Positions 54,168-64,000 of a stretch of DNA of 64,000 nt are shown piece after piece. This DNA is from Eutreptiella sp. 'Long Island Sound 2002' (lineage: Eukaryota > Euglenozoa > Euglenophyceae > Eutreptiales > Eutreptiaceae), in contig OZ038385.1 of NCBI GenBank assembly GCA_964036045.1, positions 44,216,586 through 44,280,585 on the forward strand. The letters run 5' to 3'. A program made the position numbers and the translations under genes. Below the pieces are notes generated by a model. The model made no database searches and had not been told where the DNA came from. It saw nothing but the letters and a program-made list of their open reading frames with translations. The first letter of the stretch is position 1, and each line of letters begins with the position of its first letter.

Positions 54168-56907
54168 AAAAAAGTTTTGGAATAAACGCACAAGGTTAGG
54201 GTTACGCACATAGAAAGTGAAAGAAGCATGTAGCCGCGCATTTGCGGCTACCAAGCCCAAAGACGCAAGGGACAAGTACACAACCTGAGTCGCGAATTTG
54301 CGGCTACCAAGCCCAGGGACCAAAGATACCATTGTAGAAGCCGTGTGTCGCAACCCCCCCCCCCCGCCGGACGCGCCGCCGCGCCGCGCGCTTTTCAAGA
54401 TCCGGACCCCCCCCCCCCCCGGATCGCCGCCGCGCCGCGCGCTTTTTGAAGAGCCGGACGCCCCCCCCCCCCCCCCCGGGACGCGCCGCCGCGCCGCGCC
54501 GCGCGCTTTTCAAGATCCGGACCCCCCCCCCCCCACCCCGGACGCGCCGCCGTGCCACGCGCTTTTTGAAGAGCCGGACGCCCCCCCCCCCCCCCCCGGA
54601 CGCGCCGCCGCGCCGCGCGCTTTTTCAAGAGCCGGACGCCTCCCCCGCCCCCCCCCCCCCCCCCCCGGGACGCGCCGCCGCGCCGCGCCGCGCGCTTTTC
54701 AAGATCCGGACCCCCCCCCCCCCCCCACCCCCGGACGCGCCGCCGCGCCGCACGCTTTTTCAAGAGCCCGACGCCCCCCCCCCCCCCCCCCCCCGGGACG
54801 CGCCGCCCCACCGCGCCGCGCGCTTTTCAAGATCCGGACCCCCCCCCCCCCCCCCCGGACGCGCCGCCGCGCCGCGCGCTTTTTCAAGATCCGGACCCCC
54901 CCCCCCCCCCCCGGACGCGCCGCCGCGCCGCGCGCTTTTTCAAGATCCGGACCCCCCCCCCACCCTCCCCCCTCCCGGGACGCGCCGCCGCGCCGCGCCG
55001 CGCGCTTTTCAAGATCCGGACCCCCCCCCCCCCCTGGGACGCGTCGCCGCGCCGCGCGCTTTTCAAGATCCGGACCCCGGACCCCGGAAAAAAATTTTGG
55101 ACAAAATTTTTGAAAAAAATTTCCGAAAAAAATTTTGGAAACAATTTTGGAAAAAATTTTGGCAAAAATTTTTGAAAAAAATATTGGAAAAATTTTGGAA
55201 AATTTTTTGCAAAAAATTTAGGAAAAAAATTTTGGACAAAATTTTTGAAAAAAATTTTGGAAAAAAATGTTGGAAAAAAATTCTGGAAAAAACCTTAACA
55301 AAAATTTTTGAAAAAAATATTGGAAAAATTTTGGAAAAATTTTTCGCAAAAAAATTTTGAAAAAAATATTGGAAAAATTTTGGAAAAAATTTGAGAAAAA
55401 ATTTTGGAAAAAATTTTGGCAAAAAGTTTTGAAAAAAATATTGGAAAAATTTTGGAAAAAATTTTGGCAAAAATTTTGGAAAAAAATTTTGGAAAAAATT
55501 TTGGGAAAAAATTTCGGAAAGAATTTGGGAAAAATTTTTGAAAATTTTTTTGGAAAAAACGCACAAGGTTAGGGTTACGCACATAGAAAGTGAAAGAAGC
55601 ATGTAGCCGCGAATTTGCGGCTACCAAGCCCAAAGACGCAAGGGACAAGTACACAACCTAACCCGCGAATTTGCGGCTACCAAGCCCGGGGACCAAGAAT
55701 ACCATTGTAGAAGCCGTTTGTCGCAATTTAAGAAAAGATTTTGGCAAAAATTTTTGAAAAAAATATTGAAAAAAGTTTTGGAATAAACGCACAAGGTTAG
55801 GGTTACGCACATAGAAAGTGAAAGAAGCATGTAGCCGCGCATTTGCGGCTACCAAGCCCAAAGACGCAAGGGACAAGTACACAACCTGAGTCGCGAATTT
55901 GCGGCTACCAAGCACAGGGACCAAAGATACCATTGTAGAAGCCGTGTGTCGCAATTTTGGAATCAATTTTGGCAAAAATTTTTGAAAAAAATTTTGGAAA
56001 AAACGCACAAGGTTAGGGTTATGCACATAGAAAGTTAAAGAAGCATGTAGCCGCGAATTTGCGGCTACCAAGCCCAAAGACGCAAGGGACAAGTACACAA
56101 CCTTAGTCGCGAATTTGCGGCTACCAAGCCCGGGGACCAAAGATACCATTGTAGAAGCCGTGTGTAGCAACCCCCCCCCCCCGCCGGACGCGCCGCCGCG
56201 CCGCGCGCGTTTCAAGATCCGGACCCCTCCCCCCTCCCCCCCGGACGCGCCGCCGCGCCGCGCGCTTTTTCAAGAGCCGGACGCCCCCCCCCCCCCCCCG
56301 GGACGCGCCGCCGCGCCGCGCCGCGCGCTTTTCAAGATCCGGACCCCCCCCCCCCCCCCGGACTTGCCGCCGCGCCGCGCGCTTTTTCAAGAGCCGGACG
56401 CCCCCCCCCCCCCCGGACGCGCCGCCGCGCCGCGCGCTTTTTCAAGATCCGGACCCCCCCCCCCCCCCCGGACGCGCCGCCGCGCCACGCGCTTTTTCAA
56501 GATCCGGACCCCCCCCCCCCCCCCCCGGACGCGCCGCCGCGCCGCACGCTTTTTCAAGAGCCGGACGCCCCCCCCCCCCCCCCCCCAGGACGCGCCGCCC
56601 CACCGCGCCGCGCGCTTTTCAAGATCCGGACCCTCCCCCCCCCCCCCCCCCCCCCGGACGCGCCGCCGCGCCGCGCGCTTTTTCAAGATCCGGACCCCCC
56701 CCCCCCCCCCCCGGACGCGCCGCCGCGCCGCGCGCTTTTTCAAGAGCCGGACGCCCCCCCCCCCTCCCGGGACGCGCCGCCGCGCCGCGCCGCGCGCTTT
56801 TCAAGATCCGGACCCCCACCCCCCCCCCCTGGGACGCGTCGCCGCGCCGCGCGCTTTTCAAGATCCGAGCCCCGGACCCCGGAAAAAAATTTTGGACAAA
56901 ATTTTTG
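54168..56907. repeat. ~2.74-kb satellite segment duplication, copy 1
   Basis: It contains B, GC block, AT block, three B modules and a GC block. Landmarks recur at +2,740 bp in its first part and +2,764 bp in its last part, because copy 2 keeps about 24 bp of AT block missing here near 55,770. Shared rare variants include AGCCGTTTGTCGC and the GATCGCCGCCGCG unit lacking GAC. Confidence 0.85.
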
Positions 56908-59755
56908 AAAAAAGTTTTGGAATAAACGCACAAGGTTAGGGTTACGCACATAGAAAGTGAAAGAAGCATGTAGCCGCGCATTTGCGGCTACCAAGCCCAA
57001 AGACGCAAGGGACAAGTACACAACCTGAGTCGCGAATTTGCGGCTACCAAGCCCAGGGACCAAAGATACCATTGTAGAAGCCGTGTGTCGCAACCCCCCC
57101 CCCCCCCGCCGGACGCGCCGCCGCGCCGCGCGCTTTTCAAGATCCGGACCCCCCCCCCCCGGATCGCCGCCGCGCCGCGCGCTTTTTGAAGAGCCGGACG
57201 CCCCCCCCCCCCCCGGGACGCGCCGCCGCGCCGCGCCGCGCGCTTTTCAAGATGCGGACCCCCCCCCCCCACCCCGGACGCGCCGCCGTGCCACGCGCTT
57301 TTTGAAGAGCCGGACGCCCCCCCCCCCCCCCCCCCCCGGACGCGCCGCCGCGCCGCGCGCTTTTTCAAGAGCCGGATGCCTCCCCCGCCCCCCCCCCCCC
57401 CCCCGGGACGCGCCGCCGCGCCGCGCCGCGCGCTTTTCAAGATCCGGACCCCCCCCCCCCCCCCACCCCCGGACGCGCCGCCGCGCCGCACGCTTTTTCA
57501 AGAGCCCGACGCCCCCCCCCCCCCCCCCCCGGGACGCGCCGCCCCACCGCGCCGCGCGCTTTTCAAGATCCGGACCCCCCCCCCCCCCCCCCCGGACGCG
57601 CCGCCGCGCCGCGCGCTTTTTCAAGATCCGGACCCCCCCCCCCCCCCCCCGGACGCGCCGCCGCGCCGCGCGCTTTTTCAAGATCCGGACCCCCCCCCCA
57701 CCCTCCCCCCTCCCGGGACGCGCCGCCGCGCCGCGCCACGCGCTTTTCAAGATCCGGACCCCCCCCCCCCCCCCCTGGGACGCGTCGCCGCGCCGCGCGC
57801 TTTTCAAGATCCGGACGCCGGACCCCGGAAAAAAATTTTGGACAAAATTTTTGAAAAAAATTTCCGAAAAAAATTTTGGAAACAATTTTGGAAAAAATTT
57901 TGGCAAAAATTTTTGAAAAAAATATTGGAAAAATTTTGGAAAATTTTTTGCAAAAAATTTAGGAAAAAAATTTTGGACAAAATTTTTGAAAAAAATTTTG
58001 GAAAAAAATGTTGGAAAAAAATTCTGGAAAAAACCTTAACAAAAATTTTTGAAAAAAATATTGGAAAAATTTTGGAAAATTTTTCGCAAAAAAATTTTGA
58101 AAAAAATATTGGAAAAATTTTGGAAAAAATTTGAGAAAAAATTTTTGAAAAAATTTTGGCAAAAAGTTTTGAAAAAAATATTGGAAAAATTTTGGAAAAA
58201 ATTTTGGCAAAAATTTTGGAAAAAAATTTTGGAAAAAATTTTGGGAAAAAATTTCGGAAAGAATTTGGGAAAAATTTTTGAAAATTTTTTTGGAAAAAAC
58301 GCACAAGGTTAGGGTTACGCACATAGAAAGTGAAAGAAGCATGTAGCCGCGAATTTGCGGCTACCAAGCCCAAAGACGCAAGGGACAAGTACACAACCTA
58401 ACCCGCGAATTTGCGGCTACCAAGCCCGGGGACCAAAGATACCATTGTAGAAGCCGTTTGTCGCAATTTAAGAAAAGATTTTGGCAAAAATTTTTGAAAA
58501 AAATATTGGCAAAATTTTAGAAAAAATTTTTGAAAAAACTTTTGGAATAAACGCACAAGGTTAGGGTTACGCACATAGAAAGTGAAAGAAGCATGTAGCC
58601 GCGCATTTGCGGCTACCAAGCCCAAAGACGCAAGGGACAAGTACACAACCTGAGTCGCGAATTTGCGGCTACCAAGCACAGGGACCAAAGATACCATTGT
58701 AGAAGCCGTGTGTCGCAATTTTGGAATCAATTTTGGCAAAAATTTTTGAAAAAAATTTTGGAAAAAACGCACAAGGTTAGGGTTATGCACATAGAAAGTT
58801 AAAGAAGCATGTAGCCGCGAATTTGCGGCTACCAAGCCCAAAGACGCAAGGGACAAGTACACAACCTTAGTCGCGAATTTGCGGCTACCAAGCCCGGGGA
58901 CCAAAGATACCATTGTAGAAGCCGTGTGTAGCAACCCCCCCCCCCCGCCGGACGCGCCGCCGCGCCGCGCGCGTTTCAAGATCCGGACCCCTCCCCCCTC
59001 CCCCCCGGACGCGCCGCCGCGCCGCGCGCTTTTTCAAGAGCCGGACGCCCCCCCCCCCCCGGGACGCGCCGCCGCGCCGCGCCGCGCGCTTTTCAAGATC
59101 CGGACCCCCCCCCCCCCCCCCGGACTCGCCGCCGCGCCGCGCGCTTTTTCAAGAGCCGGACGCCCCCCCCCCCCCCCCCCCGGACGCGCCGCCGCGCCGC
59201 GCGCTTTTTCAAGATCCGGACCCCCCCCCCCCCCCCCCCCCGGACGCGCCGCCGCGCCACGCGCTTTTTGAAGAGCCGGACGCCCCCCCCCCCCCCCCCC
59301 CCGGACGCGCCGCCGCGCCGCGCGCTTTTCAAGATCCGGACCCCCCCCCCCCCCCCCCCGGACGCGCCGCCGCGCCGCACGCTTTTTCAAGAGCCGGACG
59401 CCCCCCCCCCCCCCCCCCCCCCCCCAGGACGCGCCGTGCCACCGCGCCTCGCGCTTTTCAAGATCCGGACCCTCCCCCCCCCCCCCCCCCCCCCCCCGGA
59501 CGCGCCGCCGCGCCGCGCGCTTTTTCAAGATCCGGACCCCCCCCCCCCCCCCCCGGACGCGCCGCCGCGCCGCGCGCTTTTTCAAGAGCCGGACGCCCCC
59601 CCCCCCTCCCGGGACGCGCCGCCGCGCCGCGCCGCGCGCTTTTCAAGATCCGGACCCCCACCCCCCCCCCCTGGGACGCGTCGCCGCGCCGCGCGCTTTT
59701 CAAGATCCGAGCCCCGGACCCCGGAAAAAAATTTTGGACAAAATTTTTGAAAAAA
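56908..59755. repeat. ~2.74-kb satellite segment duplication, copy 2
   Basis: This is the tandem same-orientation partner of 54,168-56,907. Homopolymer C-run lengths differ between copies while the complex sequence is almost unchanged. Confidence 0.85.
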
Positions 59756-62700
59756 ATTTTGAGAGAAAAATTTTGGAAACAATTTTGGAAAAAATTTTGG
59801 CAAAAATTTTTGAAAAAAATATTGGAAAAATTTTGGAAAATTTTTTGCAAAAAATTTTGGAAAAAAATTTTGGACAAAATTTTTGAAAAAAATTTTGGAA
59901 AAAAATGTTGGAAAAAAATTCTGGAAAAAATTTTGGCAAAAATTTTTGAAAAAAATATTGGAAAAATTTTCGCAAAAAATTTTTGAAAAAAATATTGGAA
60001 AAATTTTGGAAAAAATTTGAGAAAAAATTTTGGAAAAAATTTTGGCAAAAATTTGTAAAAAAAATATTGGAAAAATTTTGGAAAAAATTTTGGCAAAAAT
60101 TTTGGAGAAAAATTTTGGAAAAAATTTTGGAAAAAAATCTCGGAAAAAATTTGGGAAAAATTTTTGAAAAATGTTTTGGAAAAAACGCACAAGGATAGGG
60201 TTACGCACATAGAAAGTGAAAGAAGCATGTAGCCGCGAATTTGCGGCTACCAAGCCCAAAGACGCAAGGGACAAGGGACCTAACCCGCGAATTTGCGGCT
60301 ACCAAGCCCGGGGACCAAAGATACCATTGTAGAAGCCGTGTGTCGCAATTTAAGAAAAGATTTTGGCAAAAATTTTTGAAAAAAATATTGGCAAAATTTT
60401 AGAAAAAAATTTTGAAAAAAGTTTTGGAATAAACGCACAAGGTTAGGGTTACGCACATAGAAAGTAAAAGAAGCATGTAGCCGCGCATTTGCGGCTACCA
60501 AGCCCAAAGACGCAAGGGACAAGTACACAACCTGAGTCGCGAATTTGCGGCTACCAAGCCCAGGGACCAAAGATACCATTGTAGAAGCCGTGTGTCGCAA
60601 TTCTGGAAACAATTTTGGCAAAAATTTTTGAAAAAAATATTGGAAAAATTTTGGAAAAAAATTTTGAAAAAAATTTTGGAAAAAACGCACAAGGTTAGGG
60701 TTACGCACATAGAAAGTTAAAGAAGCATGTAGCCGCGAATTTGCGGCTACCAAGCCCAAAGACGCAAGGGACAAGTACACAACCTTAGTCGCGAATTTGC
60801 GGCTACCAAGCCCGGGGACCAAAGATACCATTGTAGAAGCCGTGTGTCGCAACCCCCCCCCCCCCTGCCGGACGCGCCGCCGCGCCGCGCGCTTTTCAAG
60901 ATCCGGACCCCCCCCCCCCCCCGGACGCGCCGCCGCGCCGCGCGCTCCTTCAAGAGCCGGACGCCCCCCCCCCCCCCGGGACGCGCCGCCGCGCCGCGCC
61001 GCGCGCTTTTCAAGATCCGGACCCCCCCCCCCCCGGACTCGCCGCCGCGCCGCGCGCTTTTTCAAGAGCCGGACGCCCCCCCCCCCCCCCCGGACGCGCC
61101 GCCGCGCCGCGCGCTTTTCAAGATCCGGACCCCCCCCCCCCCCCCGGACGCGCCGCCGCGCCGCGCGCTTTTTCAAGAGCCGGACACCTCCCCCGCCCCC
61201 CCCCCCCCCCCCCCCGGGACGCGCCGCCGCGCCGCGCCGCGCGCTTTTCAAGATCCGGACCCCCCCCCCCCCCCCCCCCGGACGCGCCGCCGCGCCGCGC
61301 GCTTTTTCAAGATCCGGACCCCCCCCCCCCCCCCCCCCCCGGACGCGCCGCCGCGCCGCGCGCTCTTTCAAGAGCCGGACCCCCCCCCCCGGACGCGCCG
61401 CCGCGCCGCGCGCTTTTTCAAGCGCCGGACGCCTCCCCCGCCCCCCCCCCCCCCCCCGGGACGCGCCGCCGCGCCGCGCCGCGCGCTTTTCAAGATCTGG
61501 ACCCCCCCCCCCCCCCGGACGCGCCGCCGCGCCGCGCACTTTTCCAAGATCCGGACCCCCCCCCCCCCCCCCGGACGCGCCGCCGCGCTGCGCGCTTTTT
61601 CAAGAGCCGGACCCCCCCCCCCCCCCCGGACGCGCCGCCGCGCCGCGCGCTTTTTCAAGATCCGGACCCCCCCCCCCCCCCGGACGCGCCGCCGCGCCGC
61701 GCGCTTTTTCAAGAGCCGGACGCCCCCCCCCCCTCCCGGGACGCGCCGCCGCGCCGCGCCGCGCGCTTTTCAAGATCCGGACCCCCCCCCCCCCTGGGAC
61801 GCGTCGCCGCGCCGCGCGCTTTTCAAGATCCGGACCCCGGACCCCGGAAAAAAATTTTGGACAAAATTTTTGAAAAAAATTTTGGAAAAAAATTTTGGAA
61901 ACAATTATGGAAAAAAATGTTGGAAAAAAATTCTGGAAAAAATTTTGGCAAAAATTTTTCAAAAAAATATTGGAAAAATTTTGGAAAAACTTTCGCAAAA
62001 AATTTTTGAAAAAAATATTTGAAACATTTTGGAAAAAATTTGAGAACAAATATTGGAAAAATTTTGGAAAAAATTTTGGCAAAAATTTTGGAAAAAAATT
62101 TTGGAAAAAATTTTGGAAAAAAATTTTGGAAAAAATTTTTGAAAAAATTTTTGAAAAAAATATTGGAGGAATTTTGGAAAAAAGTTTGCAAAAAAATTTG
62201 GGAAAAATTTTTGGAAAAAATTTTGGAATAAACGCACAAGGTTAGGGTTACGCACATAGAAAGTGAAAAAAGCACGTAGCCGCGCATTTGCGGCTACCAA
62301 GCCCAAAGACGCAAGGGACAAGTACACAACCTGAGTCGCGAATTTGCGGCTACCAAGCCCAGGGTGCAAAGATACCATTGTAGAAGCCGTGTGTCGCAAT
62401 TTTGGAAACAATTTTCGCAAAAATTTTTGAAAAGAATATTGGAAAAATTTTGGAAAAAATGTTTGAAAAAATTTTTGGAAAAAACGCACAAGGTTAGGGT
62501 TACGCACATAGAAAGTTAAAGAAGCATGTAGCCGCGAATTTGCGGCTACCAAGCCCAAAGACGCAAGGGACAAGTACACAACCTTAGTCGCGAATTTGCG
62601 GCTACCAAGCCCGGGGACCAAAGATACCATTGTAGAAGCCGTGTGTCGCAACCCCCCCCCCCCCGCCGGACGCGCCGCCGCGCCGCGCGCTTTTCAAGAT

Positions 62701-64000
62701 CCGGACCCCCCCCCCCCCCCGGACTCGCCGCCGCGCCGCGCGCTTTTTCAAGAGCCGGACGGCCCCCCCCCTCCTCCCGGGACGCGCCGCCGCGCCGCGC
62801 CGCGCGCTTTTCAAGATCCGGACCCCCCCCCCCCCTGGGACGCGTCGGCGCGCCGCGCGCTTTTCAAGATCCGGACCCCGGACCCCGGAAAAAAATTTTG
62901 GACAAAATTTTTGAAAATAATTTTGGAAAAAAATTTTGGAAACAATTTTGGAAAAAATTTTGGGAAAAATTTTTCAAAAAAATATTAGAAAAATTTTGGA
63001 AAAATTTTCGCAAAAAATTTTGATAAAAAATTTTGGACAAAATTTTTGAAAAAAATTTGGGAAAAAAATGTTGGAAAAAAATTCTGGAAAAAAGTTTGGC
63101 AAAAATTTTCCCAAAAAAATATTGGAAAAATTTTGGAAAAATTTTGGCAAAAAATTTTTGAAAAAAATATTGGAAAAATTTTGGAAAAAATTTGAGAAAA
63201 AATTTTGGAAAAAATTTTGGCAAAAATTTTTGAAAAAAATATTGGAAAAAATTTTTGAAAAAATTTTTGAAAAAAATATTGGGAAAATTTTGGAAAAAAG
63301 TTTGCAGAAAAATTTGGGAAAAATTTTTGAAAAAATTTTTGGAATAAACGCACAAGGTTAGGGTTACGCACATAGAAAGTGAAAAAAGCACGTAGCCGCG
63401 CATTTGCGGCTACCAAGCCCAAAGACGCAAGGGACAAGTACACAACCTGAGTCGCGAATTTGCGGCTGTCAAGCCCGGGGACCAAAGATACCATTGTAGA
63501 AGCCGTGTGTCGCAATTTAAGAAAAGATTTTGGCAAAAATTTTTGAAAAAAATATTGGAAAAATTTTGGAAAAAATTTTTGAAAAAAATTTTGGAAAAAA
63601 CGCACAAAGTTAGGGTTACGCACATAGAAAGTTAAAGAAGCATGTAGCCGCGAATTTGCGGCTACCAAGCCCAAAGACGCAAGGGACAAGTACACAACCT
63701 TAGTCGCGAATTTGCGGCTACCAAGCCCGGGGACCAAAGATACCATTGTAGAAGCCGTGTGTCGCAATTTTGGAAACAATTTTGGCAAAAAATTTTGAAA
63801 AAAATATTGGAAAAATTTTGGAAAAAATTTTTGAAAAAATTTTGGAAAAAACGCACAAGGTTAGGGTTACGCACATAGAAAGTTAAAGAAGCATGTAGCC
63901 GCGAATTTGCGGCTACCAAGCCCAAAGACGCAAGGGACAAGTACACAACCTTAGTCGCGAATTTGCGGCTACCAAGCCCGGGGACCAAAGATACCATTGT

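Larger units (their letters stand above)
51663..64000 (+). repeat. Composite satellite right of the retrotransposon
   Basis: It resumes inside the B module that the element split and continues past the window end, all in the poly-C orientation. GC blocks lie at about 52,298-52,821, 53,217-53,671, 54,353-55,088, 56,170-56,882, 57,092-57,829, 58,934-59,724, 60,852-61,849 and 62,650-62,889. Between them are AT blocks and groups of one to three B modules, starting at about 51,914, 52,135, 53,051, 53,935, 54,186, 55,559, 55,789, 56,005, 56,927, 58,298, 58,551, 58,767, 60,186, 60,434, 60,685, 62,231, 62,485, 63,349, 63,600 and 63,851 (cut by the window end). The cycle order is GC, AT, B, optionally AT-B once or twice more, then GC. 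No gene is present; Pro/Arg and Phe/Lys open frames are compositional. Confidence 0.94.

Noticed and set aside
30275-64000. True telomere array
   Set aside because: TTAGGG occurs once per 167-bp B module, not in tandem.

Overview
This is a stretch of a eukaryotic nuclear genome, probably a GC-rich microalga or other protist. The evidence is a spliced terminal exon, a chromodomain-bearing Ty3/gypsy LTR retrotransposon primed by initiator tRNA-Met, telomere-like TTAGGG motifs, long satellite arrays, and very few genes (one host exon in 64 kb). I cannot assign the lineage from the sequence alone.

Layout. (1) 1-21,245: one continuous minisatellite with a 48-bp unit made of two diverged 24-bp halves, organised in several layers of higher-order repeats, including a tandem duplication of 4,658 bp and another of about 3.1 kb. 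It runs directly into the polypyrimidine tract and 3' splice site of (2) the last exon (21,324-21,668) of a monomeric-type NADP isocitrate dehydrogenase, so the array most likely lies in the last intron of that gene. (3) 21,669-30,270: mixed intergenic DNA with simple repeats, a frameshifted retroelement remnant (about 24.1-24.9 kb) and a tandem satellite of about 195 bp whose units end in an A-tract (26.06-28.63 kb). (4) 30,275-40,897 and 51,663-64,000: a three-module composite satellite. Its modules are AT blocks (repeated AAAATTTT/GGAAAA tracts), a conserved 167-bp 'B' module carrying TTAGGGTTA and a hairpin, and GC blocks of about 50-60-bp units separated by long poly-C (or poly-G) runs. 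Orientation flips at a 200-bp N gap (33,946-34,145).

(5) 40,898-51,662: a complete, very young LTR retrotransposon coded on the minus strand and inserted into a B module. The LTRs are 532 bp, with three differences seen, and the target duplication is TAGGG. It has an initiator-Met primer site, a polypurine tract, and intact gag and pol. Gag and pol share one reading frame separated by a single UAG. Gag starts inside the LTR and reads through the primer site. Pol carries a Dam-methyltransferase-like segment between protease and reverse transcriptase, and a C-terminal chromodomain.

The most interesting points are the gag-UAG-pol layout, the methyltransferase-like insertion, insertion into the telomere-like motif of a satellite, the composite satellite itself with its inversion, and the giant minisatellite apparently inside an intron. 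The very long open frames through the satellites are products of repeat periods divisible by three and of low-complexity sequence; I do not treat them as genes.
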